In this document: positions 25,267-34,085 of the stretch, one piece after another | How positions within the stretch are numbered: position 1 is the stretch's first letter | Layout of the letters: each line of letters opens with the position of its first letter | Assembly: GCA_039908095.1 (NCBI GenBank) | Contig: JAMOBJ010000006.1 | Coordinates: forward strand, 46,393-110,392 | DNA from: Nitrospirae bacterium YQR-1 | GTDB lineage: Bacteria > Nitrospirota > Thermodesulfovibrionia > Thermodesulfovibrionales > Magnetobacteriaceae | Direction of reading: 5' to 3' | Length of the DNA stretch: 64,000 nt | The notes under the pieces: generated by a model | Database searches by the model: none | What the model was told of the DNA's origin: nothing | The model's input: the letters and a program-made list of their open reading frames with translations, nothing else | Made by a program: the position numbers and the translations under genes

Positions 25267-26430
25267 ATGGTTAAGACATTTAATATAGACGAATCACTGG
25301 CAAAGCTTGTAGATAAGACGACATTTCTAAAAACTCTGAACTACATTGACTCTGTTGAAGTGAAAACACCGGTACTTGTAATAGATGGTGATAAACTGAG
25401 AAGAAATGTAGTTAGTATCGGCAGGGGGATAAACAACTCTAAGGTTTTTTATGCCGTTAAGGCTAACCCTTCCACAGAGGTTTTGGGTTTTCTGGAGCGT
25501 ACCGGTGTGGGTTTTGAGATATCCTCGATGGGGGAGTTAAACATGCTGGCGGCCCTTGGTGTGGCCCCTCAGAGGATAATATCAAGCAATCCGGTTAAGA
25601 TTCCTGATTTTATAACAGCCGCTTACAACTATGGCATAAGGTTGTTTTCTCTGGATTCACCTGCTGAGGTTAAAAAAATGTCGGCGCTGGCTCCGGGCAG
25701 CAGTGTCTATATGCGGTTGTCAGTTCCCAATGAGGGCAGTGAGTGGCCGCTAAGCAGAAAATTTGGAGTGGAAATAGAAGAGGTTTTTTCTCTGATTAAA
25801 ATGTCCGCAGACTATGGCCTAAACCCTGTGGGAGTCACTTTTCATGTGGGGTCGCAGTGTAATAACATATACAACTGGAATATAGCGGTAGATAAGGCGG
25901 GGCATGTCTTTGATATGGCCTCTGCGGCAGGGATTGTGCTCAGTGTGCTTAATATCGGGGGCGGTTATCCGATAAAGTACACGAGGGACGTTCCGGGGGT
26001 TGAAAAAATTGAGCAGAATATAGATACTATTATCAGGCAAAGATTTAGTGCGGATGTGGAGATTTATCTGGAACCTGGACGCTCTATGGTAGGGGATGCA
26101 GGCATTATGGTATCAAGGGTGACGGGGAAGGCGCAGAGACTAAACGAAAAATGGCTTTATATAGATGCCGGTGTGTTTAACGGGCTAATGGAGAGCATAG
26201 GAGGGATTAAGTACAGTTATATTGTTGAAACGGCTGCACATACCGCCGCTAAGCAGCAATGGGTACTTGCCGGCCCCAGTTGTGACAGTTTTGATGTTAT
26301 AGATAAAAACGTGTATCTAAATGAGCCTGAGCCCGGGGATGTGATACTTGTACTTTCCGCAGGGGCATATACGGTTTCCTATGCGTCGGAATTTAACGGC
26401 TGTGCTATTCCAAGTACTGTTATTATATAG
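25267..26430 (+). CDS. Fold-III PLP-dependent ornithine/lysine-type decarboxylase
   Basis: A 387-residue alanine-racemase-fold decarboxylase of the eukaryotic-ODC type. The PLP Lys is in VFYAVKANP (about residue 64); HVGSQC, NIGGGYP and EPGRSMVGDAG bind the cofactor phosphate; GPSCDSFDV carries the active-site Cys. Members decarboxylate ornithine, lysine or both, or diaminopimelate; GPSCDSFDV and adjacency to speE favour ornithine/lysine over diaminopimelate. The product would be putrescine or cadaverine. It begins three bases after ftsY and is followed by speE within 25 bases. Confidence 0.88.
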   Translation: MVKTFNIDESLAKLVDKTTFLKTLNYIDSVEVKTPVLVIDGDKLRRNVVSIGRGINNSKVFYAVKANPSTEVLGFLERTGVGFEISSMGELNMLAALGVAPQRIISSNPVKIPDFITAAYNYGIRLFSLDSPAEVKKMSALAPGSSVYMRLSVPNEGSEWPLSRKFGVEIEEVFSLIKMSADYGLNPVGVTFHVGSQCNNIYNWNIAVDKAGHVFDMASAAGIVLSVLNIGGGYPIKYTRDVPGVEKIEQNIDTIIRQRFSADVEIYLEPGRSMVGDAGIMVSRVTGKAQRLNEKWLYIDAGVFNGLMESIGGIKYSYIVETAAHTAAKQQWVLAGPSCDSFDVIDKNVYLNEPEPGDVILVLSAGAYTVSYASEFNGCAIPSTVII

Positions 26431-26452
26431 ATAAAAGGAGGTAACATTTAAA

Positions 26453-27286
26453 ATGATAAAATTTATCGAGCAGGAACCATACTCACCGATAGCCCACACA
26501 TATGAGGTGCAGAGGATTCTGCACAAGGAAAAGAGCAAATTTCAGGAACTGACGGTAATAGAGAATCCATTTTTCGGCCGTATGCTTTTGCTTGACGGCA
26601 TTGTGCAGATTACAGAGCGGGATGAGTTGTTTTACCATGAGATTTTGACTCAGGTAGTGATGCACTCCCACCCTGACCCTAAGAGGGTGGTTGTAATAGG
26701 CGGGGGCGATGGGGGTGTGGTGAAAGAGGTGCTTAAACACAAGAGTGTGGAGAAAGTCTATTTTGTTGAAATAGATGAGGCGGTTATCAGAGTTTCCAAA
26801 GAGTTTTTCCCTGAGGTGTCCTCCTCTGTGGATGATCCAAAGGTAGAGATAAGAGTTATGGATGGTGCTGAGTTTGTCAGAAGTGTTAAAAATATAGATA
26901 TTACGATAGTTGATTCCACAGATGTCATAGGTTTTGCAAGAACGCTGTTTACGAAGGAGTTTTTTGAAAACGTGAAAAGCTCGATGAACTCAGACGGCAT
27001 GTTTGTCACTCACACGGAATCGCTTCACTTCCACAAGGACATTGTAATTGAAATGCAGGAAAACCTTAAAAGAGTCTTTCCAGTGGTAGATCTTTACACC
27101 CAATGCATAGCTACCTATCCGGGCAACTGGTGGGCTTTTGCTGTTTCCACAAACGGCCTCAACCCGCGGCAAATGAGACGGCCTTTTGAGATTGAAACCA
27201 AATACTATGACGATGAAATACATGAACGCCTCTTTGTGACAAAGAAATTTTACAACAAGCTAATCAACAGAGAGCTTAAGTGGTAA
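26453..27286 (+). CDS. speE: Polyamine aminopropyltransferase (spermidine synthase)
   Basis: A 277-residue Rossmann-fold enzyme that transfers aminopropyl from decarboxylated SAM to putrescine or a related diamine. Conserved segments: LLLDGIVQITERDEFFYHE-like region, VVIGGGDGGVVKEVLKH (nucleotide loop), VYFVEIDEAVI, and the catalytic DSTDVIG. A strong GGAGGT lies 9-14 bases upstream. With the preceding decarboxylase this forms a two-gene polyamine unit; speD is not in view. Confidence 0.95.
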   Translation: MIKFIEQEPYSPIAHTYEVQRILHKEKSKFQELTVIENPFFGRMLLLDGIVQITERDELFYHEILTQVVMHSHPDPKRVVVIGGGDGGVVKEVLKHKSVEKVYFVEIDEAVIRVSKEFFPEVSSSVDDPKVEIRVMDGAEFVRSVKNIDITIVDSTDVIGFARTLFTKEFFENVKSSMNSDGMFVTHTESLHFHKDIVIEMQENLKRVFPVVDLYTQCIATYPGNWWAFAVSTNGLNPRQMRRPFEIETKYYDDEIHERLFVTKKFYNKLINRELKW

Positions 27287-27328
27287 CACCAGAACTTAGA
27301 TAAATCATGGTTCAGAATTTAGATTACT

Positions 27329-28015
27329 ATGTTTGACGGCATACCGGTAGAGATTGATAGTTTTAACAGATTAAAGAGCTGTCTTGAAAAGACCACGTCC
27401 ATGCCGGTTAATCTTACCATAACCGATAACTCATCAAGTCTGCTTACAATAAACACTATAAGCAAAACTGTTGTGGTAAGAGCGCACAGAATGTTTCTGG
27501 GCGCCCCGGACGGTGTAATCAAAGAAATCGCCCTGATTGCAACAAACAAGAAAAAAAAAGCAGTTGTTATAAAGAAATTTATAAACGATAATGCCGGCTC
27601 TATAAAAGCTCCTTCTGTAAACCGTAAAAGAACAATTATTACAAGGGGTAATTTTCATAATTTGCGGGAAGTGTTTGATGCTCTTAACAGCACGTATTTT
27701 CAGGGGAGCATCAGCTGTGCCATAACGTGGGCAAAGCGCACATCACAGGGTATAGCCAAAAGGCGGCGGCTCGGAAGTTATAATTCTAAGGACGGTGTTA
27801 TTTCCATAAATCCGGTACTTGATAAACCTGTTATTCCGCAATACCTTGTGGAGTATATTATTTACCATGAAATGCTTCATGCCGATATCGGCGTAAGGGT
27901 GGAAAACAACAGACGCTCCGCACACTTCAGGGAATTTAAAGAGACAGAAAGAAAATTTAAGGATTATGAGCGGGCGGTGTTGTTTATAAAAAATAATTTT
28001 AATTTATTTCATTAA
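27329..28015 (+). CDS. SprT-like zinc metallopeptidase domain protein
   Basis: A 228-residue protein whose C-terminal half carries YIIYHEMLHADIG, an HExxH zinc motif at about His180-His184, followed by RRSAHFREFKETERKF, typical of SprT-like domains. RLGSYNSKDGVISINPVLD is the usual beta-hairpin before the helix. The N-terminal 100 residues are not recognised. No ribosome site is obvious before ATG 27329. A substrate cannot be named. Confidence 0.72.
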   Translation: MFDGIPVEIDSFNRLKSCLEKTTSMPVNLTITDNSSSLLTINTISKTVVVRAHRMFLGAPDGVIKEIALIATNKKKKAVVIKKFINDNAGSIKAPSVNRKRTIITRGNFHNLREVFDALNSTYFQGSISCAITWAKRTSQGIAKRRRLGSYNSKDGVISINPVLDKPVIPQYLVEYIIYHEMLHADIGVRVENNRRSAHFREFKETERKFKDYERAVLFIKNNFNLFH

Positions 28016-28055
28016 AGGTTTATTAAACAGCTCCTGCACTTAGCTGTGCTCTTTT

Positions 28056-28946
28056 ATGATAAAAATATGTTATTATTACCAAGTGGCTAAAAATATTGAT
28101 TTCATACCCCTTGCCAAGGACTCTTTCCTTGCAATAAGGAAAAACTCATTAATAATTACCCCGACGATAATATCCTCTCTGATCTTATCCATGTTCACAT
28201 ATAAGTATCTGGGGCCGGGAATAACGAAATTAGCCGCACAGCAGGCAAGTACTCAGGACTTGACTCTGCTTAAAGAACTTGTCGAGAAATTTGTTACAAT
28301 ATCATTTGTGAACTTTTATATACAGATGTTTGTTCATGCCCTGACTCTTGTAATGGCACGTGATGTTATTGAAAAGGGAACCTTCGGCTATTTGGCAGCA
28401 ATTGTGGCGGTTGTAAAAAAATTTTATTCACTGCTGTTTTCCGGAACTCTCTTTGGTATTCTTTTTGTTGTTGGAGCAATGCTGCTTATTGTTCCGGCAA
28501 TACTTGTCAGTTTCTTTTTTATGTTTACATATGTTGCGATAATAAAGAGCGACATGCACTCTTTCACCGCAATAAAGGAAAGTATAAAACTGGTAAAACA
28601 TAACCTAAATGCCGCCTTTTCAGTCTATTTAACCCTCCTTACATCAGCTGTCACCATATCTGTGGTAAATGTACTGTTTAGCCGTGCAATGGAGAGTATT
28701 TCAGAGACAAATGCCTTGTACAATTTTTCAAACAGCGTACTAAGCGGAATTCTGTCGGGGCTGCCACATGAAAAATACGAGAGAGTGTTAAATGTCATTA
28801 ACAACACTCCCTCCTACTTGGCCATAGCGATAACGACCATACTTATCGGAATTGTAATGGCATTTATAGCGCTTATGATTATAAAAGCCCATGATGTTAT
28901 AAAACACGATGACGAAAACCCTGCCGTATCGGAGGCAAACCTATGA
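28056..28946 (+). CDS. Multi-pass membrane protein of unknown function
   Basis: A 296-residue protein with about six hydrophobic helices (for example LIITPTIISSLILSMF, LLFSGTLFGILFVVGAMLLI and LAIAITTILIGIVMAFIALM). The pattern of a membrane bundle with an amphipathic middle resembles glycerophosphoryl-diester-type or DUF4013/YesL-like bacterial membrane proteins, but I do not recognise a specific family. It overlaps the TatD-radical SAM gene by four bases (ATGA), so they are probably cotranslated. ATG 28056 has no clear ribosome site. Confidence 0.6.
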   Translation: MIKICYYYQVAKNIDFIPLAKDSFLAIRKNSLIITPTIISSLILSMFTYKYLGPGITKLAAQQASTQDLTLLKELVEKFVTISFVNFYIQMFVHALTLVMARDVIEKGTFGYLAAIVAVVKKFYSLLFSGTLFGILFVVGAMLLIVPAILVSFFFMFTYVAIIKSDMHSFTAIKESIKLVKHNLNAAFSVYLTLLTSAVTISVVNVLFSRAMESISETNALYNFSNSVLSGILSGLPHEKYERVLNVINNTPSYLAIAITTILIGIVMAFIALMIIKAHDVIKHDDENPAVSEANL

Positions 28947-30301
28947 TAGATACCCATTGCCACCTTGAGATGCCGCCCTTTGAGGGTGTTGTTGATGAGG
29001 TGGTAAAAAGGGCGGCCGAGGCCTCTGTAACGACACTCATAACGATTGCCTCAGATGTTGCAAGCAATGAAAGAAGCAGGGCTATTGCCGAACTTTATGA
29101 AAATGTCCGGTTTACAGTTGGAATTCATCCCCATGAGGCTAAGGACTTAAGCGCCTCAGTATATGAAAAGCTGCGGTCACTGTGTAAACATCAAAAGTGT
29201 GTGGCAATTGGTGAGACAGGCCTTGATTACTACCACAACCACAGCCCCAAAGATGTGCAGCGGCAGGCTTTTGCCATGCAGATGGAGCTGGCTGAAGAGA
29301 CAGGGCTGCCTTTAATAATTCACAGCCGTGAAGCCTCAGAGGACACCATCGGGATGCTTAAGGAGCACAAAGTGGCAAGGGGGGTTTTGCACTGCTTTAC
29401 GGCGAATGCTGAAATCGCCAAAGAGGTAACCTCGATGGGATTTTATGTTTCATTTTCCGGTACTGTGACATTTAAAAATAATCCTGATGTTGAAAAAACC
29501 GTAAATGCTGTAAGTGACAACTATCTGCTTATAGAGACCGATGCGCCATACTTAGCCCCTGTTCCGTACAGAGGTAAGAGAAACGAGCCTGCCTATATAA
29601 TTCACACTGCCGCGAGGATAGCCGGCCTAAGAGGAATCTCAGTAGAGGATGTTGACAGAATCACCACGCTAAACGCTCAAAATCTGTTTGGCCTTAATAA
29701 GCCTTCACATGACGGTAAAATCGCCTATCAAATAAGGGATTCGCTTTATCTCAATATGACTAATTCCTGCACAAACCACTGCACGTTTTGCCGGAGAACC
29801 GTAAATGCCACGGTAAAGGGGCATAATCTGAGCCTTGAGCATGACCCCTCGGCGGAGGAGTTGGTATGTGCCATGGGGGATCCGGCAAAATTCGATGAAG
29901 TTGTATTTTGCGGTTATGGCGAGCCGCTTCTTAAACTGGAGAATGTCAAAACAGTGGCAAGGTACATAAAGGATCGTGGCGGCAGGGTACGGATTAACAC
30001 AAACGGGCTCGGTAACATAATCCACAAACGCAACATAGTTGTTGAACTATCAGGTCTGGTTGACAGAATCTCGATAAGCCTCAATGCTCAGGATGAGGAG
30101 ACCTACAACAGGCTCTGTGTACCGTCCGTTGAAAACGCTTACGAGGGTGTTTTGGATTTTATACGTCAAGCCAAAAAACACATTCCTGATGTCACCGTGT
30201 CTGTTGTTGACGCCCCGGGGACAGACGTTGCACGATGTAGGGAGATTGCCCGTGAGCTTGGAGTAAACTTCAGGCTGCGCCATCTTAATATGCTGGGGTA
30301 G
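28943..30301 (+). CDS. TatD-family metal hydrolase fused to a radical SAM domain
   Basis: A 452-residue fusion. Residues 1-255 are a TatD-type TIM-barrel nuclease: DTHCHLE (His5, His7), VGIHPHEAKDL, AIGETGLDYYHNHS, IIHSREA, HCFTA and ETDAPYLAPVPYRGKRNEPA. Residues about 265-452 are a compact radical SAM domain with C276-x3-C280-x2-C283 (CTNHCTFC), GYGEPLL and VRINTNGLG. The arrangement corresponds to the known TatD-linked radical SAM family, in which the two parts may be separate or fused. TatD proteins are 3'-5' exonucleases or D-aminoacyl deacylase-like; the radical SAM substrate is unknown. Confidence 0.9.
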   Translation: MIDTHCHLEMPPFEGVVDEVVKRAAEASVTTLITIASDVASNERSRAIAELYENVRFTVGIHPHEAKDLSASVYEKLRSLCKHQKCVAIGETGLDYYHNHSPKDVQRQAFAMQMELAEETGLPLIIHSREASEDTIGMLKEHKVARGVLHCFTANAEIAKEVTSMGFYVSFSGTVTFKNNPDVEKTVNAVSDNYLLIETDAPYLAPVPYRGKRNEPAYIIHTAARIAGLRGISVEDVDRITTLNAQNLFGLNKPSHDGKIAYQIRDSLYLNMTNSCTNHCTFCRRTVNATVKGHNLSLEHDPSAEELVCAMGDPAKFDEVVFCGYGEPLLKLENVKTVARYIKDRGGRVRINTNGLGNIIHKRNIVVELSGLVDRISISLNAQDEETYNRLCVPSVENAYEGVLDFIRQAKKHIPDVTVSVVDAPGTDVARCREIARELGVNFRLRHLNMLG

Positions 30302-30309
30302 AGAGGGGA

Positions 30310-30588
30310 TTGTTTGATGGTGAACTTAGAGGTAAAATGGCTGGGAAACAAGAAGGGTTACTTGAAGGTGAACTGAAAGGATTACTTGAGGGTAAGCGTG
30401 ATGGGTTACTTGAAGGCATTGAATTAGGACTTGAGCTCAAATTTGGTTTAGTTGGGCTTGAGCTAATGAATATGATTAGAGCCATAGATACTGTAGATAA
30501 ATTGGAAGAGTTTAAAAATCTTATAAAGAAAGCCAATTCACTGGATGAACTGAGGGAGTTTTTGGGGTGCGACATGAAGTCGCTTTAA
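30310..30588 (+). pseudogene. C-terminal remnant of an Rpn-type (PD-(D/E)XK) transposase-like nuclease
   Basis: A 92-residue frame made of KMAGKQEGLLEGELKGLLEG-style Gly-Glu repeats followed by GIELGLELKFGLVGLELMN and a helical end (SLDELREFL). This is the typical C-terminal tail of Rpn-family recombination-promoting nucleases; the N-terminal nuclease domain is missing. It starts (TTG) nine bases after the TatD fusion gene behind GAGAGGGGA, so it might still be translated. It marks the left edge of the degraded mobile island. Confidence 0.55.
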
Positions 30589-30639
30589 TTACCTTAAAGC
30601 TTTATAAAATAAGGACTTCACCCTGTTTTCCGTAGCAGG

Positions 30640-30985
30640 TAGCTTAGTCTGGCAAGCAGAGGTGGTAACGCATCTGTTTGAAGCCCGGACGACAATGTAA
30701 CCCGTTAACTCCAACCCGTGAGGAGAGGAGGAACAACTGATAGCATCAATCAGTAGGGTGCTAAGCTTCAGATGGTATGCTTAACATAAGTGAACTGCCG
30801 TAAACGCCGTGACTCCTGAAAGCCAAAGATGCTGAGAGGCTTCGACCAAAAGGTGAATGGGTGGTTGGCATTCTCCCAAATAATGTTACACGGACATGAA
30901 ACCCATCGGTGTATAGGCAGAAGCTAACCCATCAGCATGCAATTTTAGCGGAACATGGTAAGCCCGATTAGTCGCTGTACACAAC
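30640..30985 (+). ncRNA. Probable 5' fragment of a group II intron RNA
   Basis: Roughly 350 bases with no coding frame have the look of a bacterial group II intron domain I-III region: GAGGTGGTAACGCATCTG, AAGTGAACTGCCGTAAACG, GAGAGGCTTCGACCAAAAGG, GTGTATAGGCAGAAGCTAAC and GCGGAACATGGTAAGCCCG, the last typical shortly before the maturase reading frame. No reverse transcriptase and no domain V/VI can be found; IS66-like sequence begins about 80 bases later. Boundaries are approximate. The call rests on remembered sequence style and not on a computed fold. Confidence 0.5.
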
Positions 30986-31069
30986 AGCAAAGTAAGCGTC
31001 AAGTTAACCCCATCTTACAAAAAATTAAGTAGAGGTGTCATACTTGAGCGAAAAAAGAGGGGGCACGGT

Positions 31070-31402
31070 ATGGCAAACAAGACAAAGAGACAAACGAAAG
31101 AGTTGTCACAACAATTTTGGAGTGAACATGTTAATGCATGGAGTAACAGCGGAGTAACACAGGCGTAATACTGTAGAGGGCATAATTTGGGGTTAAAATC
31201 ATTTGGATTTTGGAAAGGGAAACTGAGCTGGTCTTCATTAGAGCCTGTATTTCATCAAGTACGAATAGTGGCGGAGCAAAATAAAGAGAGTGTATGCCTA
31301 TCTCTCAATCTGCATATAGGTTCAAAGTATCGGATAGAGGTACAAGATAATTTTAATCCTCTGGTCTTACAGAAACTTTTGAGGGCATTGGAGGGGCTAT
31401 GA
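31070..31402 (+). pseudogene. tnpA: IS66-family accessory gene tnpA, interrupted by an in-frame stop
   Basis: The frame from ATG 31070 reads FWSEHVNAWSNSGVTQA, then TAA at 31166-31168, then without frame change YCRGHNLGLKSFGFWKGKL and on to the natural stop at 31400. This matches IS66 Orf1/TnpA (WxxHVxAWxxSGLSQAEYCRxHxL), with the stop exactly where the family has Glu: GAA to TAA. The rest of the frame is intact, which suggests recent decay. It is followed directly by the tnpB remnant. Confidence 0.65.
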
Positions 31403-31428
31403 TGTATTAAAGGAGCTCAAATATTCGG

Positions 31429-31611
31429 GTGTATTTGGCCTCAGGGAGTACAGATATGCGCAAGTCAATAAACGGGTTATCATTACCTGTGGAGCGGTCT
31501 TTAAATCTTGATCCATTTTCAGGCTATCTGTTTGTATTCATCAATGAGAGACGAACGATAGTATAGATTTTGTATTAGGACCGTAACTGTTTTTGTCTAT
31601 GGCAAAAGCGC
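31429..31611 (+). pseudogene. tnpB: IS66-family accessory gene tnpB (Orf2) remnant with two in-frame stops
   Basis: VYLASGSTDMRKSINGL, DPFSGYLFVFINERR and, after two TAG codons at 31564 and 31576, ILY(stop)DRNCFCLWQKR match IS66 TnpB (VYLA.GxTDMRKGFxGL...DPFSGHLFVFRxRR...KILYWDxxGFCLWxKRLE). The second TAG replaces the conserved Trp codon. Homology stops near 31611, so the 3' third and the transposase gene tnpC are lost. Confidence 0.65.
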
Positions 31612-31685
31612 TGTAGTGCCCTGCTTTTTCGCTTTTTTCTTTTATTTCAATATGTTAGCTCTCTCAAGTGATGAAGTCAGGATTT

Positions 31686-31865
31686 TTATAATCCACTATA
31701 CTTCTCAGATTCTGTGTAACTGCCATCATCTTTAAATGATATACATTTATCCCTGTGATTATTAGCGCCTCCGGTATGTGGTGGATTCCCTAAAGCAAAT
31801 TCGTCCTCAGTTAAGTTGGGGTTGAGGTGTTGTTTAAAATATCCATAAATATTGTAGATTATACC
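31686..31865 (-). pseudogene. C-terminal fragment of an unidentified protein
   Basis: On the minus strand an open stretch of about 60 codons without a start ends at 31686. It reads IYGYFKQHLNPNLTEDEF, NPPHTGGANNHRDK and SFKDDGSYTESEKYSGL. Residue use is protein-like, which suggests the tail of a broken gene. I do not recognise it. The plus strand here has no coding signal. Confidence 0.35.
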
Positions 31866-31994
31866 CTATAGTGTTTTTACTTTCTTCTTTGAATTGTTTG
31901 GTTATAACATTATTCTTTAAATATGTTGCTTTTTTGACAAATTGGATAGCGGGGTTTGGGGTCCCTTCCCCACGGCCCTCCCCGTCTCATACAT

Positions 31995-32140
31995 TTTCCA
32001 CAGCCGAAAGGTTAAAAACGTCACCCGCAGGGGCGTAACAATGTGGAGCAATTTTCAGAAGGAAAATTTGACATTTTTAGCTAATTGAAGGCTACTCTTT
32101 TTAAGCGACAGGGACTGCTTCTTTTTTTTCTACACACTCT
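31995..32140. repeat. Dispersed repeat family 2 (copy B) with internal hairpin
   Basis: Shares with 6845-7030 the ordered blocks AGCCG.AAGGT, GTCACCCGCAGGGGCGTAAC, TGTGGAGCA, a hairpin, TTGAC, GGCTACT and GCGACAG. The hairpin stem here is AATTTTC/GAAAATT around AGAAG, so stem bases differ from copy A while pairing is kept. No gene is encoded. Confidence 0.7.
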
Positions 32141-32596
32141 AAACGTTATAGAACCTAAAAACAGAATATCCCACTAATTGCTTCAATGCTTTTTAAGCCT
32201 CACCGAGAATTGCTGCATTACGATTCGCTTTTTTGACAAAACCACAAGTCTGGTAAATAATTTATCATGCAAATTATAGAAAGAGATTTCTCATGACTTA
32301 ATGGAAATTATTTATGGAGAGGAAATCATGGCAATTCCACATAGTAATCTTTTATAATTAAGCTTAGAATCGTAGTTTAGACCAACAAGGTTTTATGTGT
32401 AATGTTGCTTATGGAGATTTTAGGAGCTGTCCCCTTTATCTGGCATTACAGATAAAATTATACTTGGTGTGCTAAAAAAAGGAAATTAAATGACGACTGT
32501 AATTTCGAAAGTATTTAAGGGAAAAATGAGGGACAGGTTAATTTATTGTCAATGACAGTTAGATCAATTTATGAATTTAAATAAAAAGGATAGCAA
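32141..32596. other. AT-rich stretch without a recognisable gene
   Basis: No protein-like frame longer than about 20 codons. A frame near 32300-32356 (MEIIYGEEIMAIPHSNLL) follows a run reading QIIERDFS, reminiscent of the start of DUF4143-type AAA ATPases, but it is too short to call. A ribosome-like AAAAGGA occurs just before the TIR gene start. Confidence 0.4.
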
Positions 32597-33373
32597 ATGA
32601 ATACAACGGATCACTTGGTCAATAAGATAATTAATGAAGCCTTAGCAGATATTTATTCCCGAATCACATTAGCCGATACATCGTCTATGCCCATAGATGA
32701 TGCTTTATTTCTTAGAATGATCGGCATAAATATTAATGATTGGCATGATCGTTTGCATAAGAAATTGGATCCAATTCTTGATTGTAGCTCCATTCAAGAA
32801 CAGGATAAATTATATACTGCTGCACTTTCATTTTTAGAAAGCGAAAATAAATTAATTAGACTCAACATGGATAAAGAAAATAAAATTTGTGTTACTATTA
32901 CTCCGAAAGGTGTTGCTTTCTTCGAGAATAAGAAAAAACAAGGGAATATGATTTTTATTGTCCACGGACACAATGAGGCAAATAAGTACGAATTAAAGAG
33001 CTTTTTATCAGAGTTAGGCCTCAATTCGATAATCCTTCATGAACAGGATGACAGAGGACTCACCATAGTAGAAAAATTTGAGTTTTATGCCAAAACATGT
33101 AGATTTGCTTTCGTTCTTCTGACCCCTGATGATGTTATCCCTCAAGGTTTAGATAGTACCGAGAAGAAATGGAGAGCTCGTCAAAATGTGATTATGGAGT
33201 TAGGCTGGTTTATGGGTGTATTAGGCCGTGAAAATGTTGTTATCCTATATAAGGAGGGGGATATCGAAATTCCTTCCGATATCAGCGGAGTCCTCTATTT
33301 GCCTTTTACTGTTAGCATACTTGAGGTCAGTGAGAAAATACGGAAAAGACTAACTGGTGCAGGATTAATTTAA
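32597..33373 (+). CDS. TIR-like domain protein (Cap12/Pycsar-effector type), candidate defence effector
   Basis: A 258-residue protein. Residues about 1-110 are helical and resemble a winged-helix or adaptor region. Residues about 116-258 form a TIR-like domain: MIFIVHGHNEANKYELKSFL, IILHEQDDRGLTIVEKFE, FAFVLLTPDD, RARQNVIMELGWFMG (candidate catalytic Glu201) and VVILYKEGDIEIPSDISGV. This order matches the predicted nucleotide-binding TIR-like family (PF10137) found as CBASS/Pycsar effectors, some of which cleave NAD+. No cyclase (CD-NTase, Pycsar) gene is next to it. The gene is AT-richer than the surrounding operons and is flanked by transposase wreckage, so horizontal acquisition is likely. 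Confidence 0.78.
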   Translation: MNTTDHLVNKIINEALADIYSRITLADTSSMPIDDALFLRMIGININDWHDRLHKKLDPILDCSSIQEQDKLYTAALSFLESENKLIRLNMDKENKICVTITPKGVAFFENKKKQGNMIFIVHGHNEANKYELKSFLSELGLNSIILHEQDDRGLTIVEKFEFYAKTCRFAFVLLTPDDVIPQGLDSTEKKWRARQNVIMELGWFMGVLGRENVVILYKEGDIEIPSDISGVLYLPFTVSILEVSEKIRKRLTGAGLI

Positions 33374-33424
33374 AGCAGACAAAGGGGTCAGGTCTTGCAA
33401 TGACACAAAATGCTCTTCTGAATA

Positions 33425-33718
33425 GAATTTCCTGGTGGGGAATCGGAGAATTTAAACAAAGAGCTAAAGATTGGATTTGGTATGGAACAGATGCCATGCG
33501 GTCAGTGCAATGCAAATGCGATATTTTTCAGAATAGGAGTGATAGCGTACAATCTCTTTGTGGGTTTTAAAATGAAGACATGTCCGGAGAGCTGGTCTAA
33601 ACACACGATAAGTACATTAAGGTGGAAGATGATACAGGTAGCAGGGCGGATAGTGAGTCATGCAGGACAGGTAATTCTGAAATTAGCAGTTGGAATAAAA
33701 CAACTTGGTATATTTTAA
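33425..33718 (+). pseudogene. C-terminal fragment of an IS1380-like transposase
   Basis: The frame reads ENLNKELKIGFGMEQMPCG, NANAIFFRIGVIAYNLF, TLRWKMIQVAGRIVSHAGQ and ILKLAVGIKQLGIF. This is the conserved C-terminal part of IS1380-family DDE transposases (the E of KELKxGFGMEQ-like, then the NAxFFRIGVLAYNLF core). Everything upstream is missing, and the normal C-terminal extension continues in another frame. GGGGTCAGGTCTTG just upstream at 33383 is a sequence often seen near transposase genes. Confidence 0.7.
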
Positions 33719-34085
33719 GAGATACGGAGGAAAACTTTTGAATATAGCCTGTTATGTAGTGGCTAAAAAAAGCTATGGGAAAGATGGAAAAAAGAAAATA
33801 CAGGGAGAGTCATGTTCAAAAACATATAAAATGATAAAAATCCATATTGATTTTAGTATTGTTGATGAAAAAATAAACTTTTTATAGTAGAAAAAATGGA
33901 TAATCTGCTGTGATCTGAATTTTCTGCTCAAAAACCACTTTTAACGGGCTACAGGTTTTTCTATATCGGATTTCGGGTGGAAAGCCATTCTTTTATTTTT
34001 TATTCCGGATGTGATATGATATTCATTGATGGATTCTGTAAAAAATATAAGACAGGTTTTTCATTAGAAATCTGTATATATTATT
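33719..34085. other. AT-rich gap before the glycan cassette
   Basis: About 370 bases with no convincing gene. A 60-codon frame at 33705-33887 continues decayed transposase sequence in a shifted frame. The last 150 bases probably hold the promoter of the wzm gene, but no clean -35/-10 pair can be assigned. Confidence 0.4.

Noticed and set aside
33705..33887. A 60-codon frame after the IS1380-like fragment
   Set aside because: It continues decayed transposase sequence in a shifted frame and is Lys-rich through base composition; no start signals are seen.
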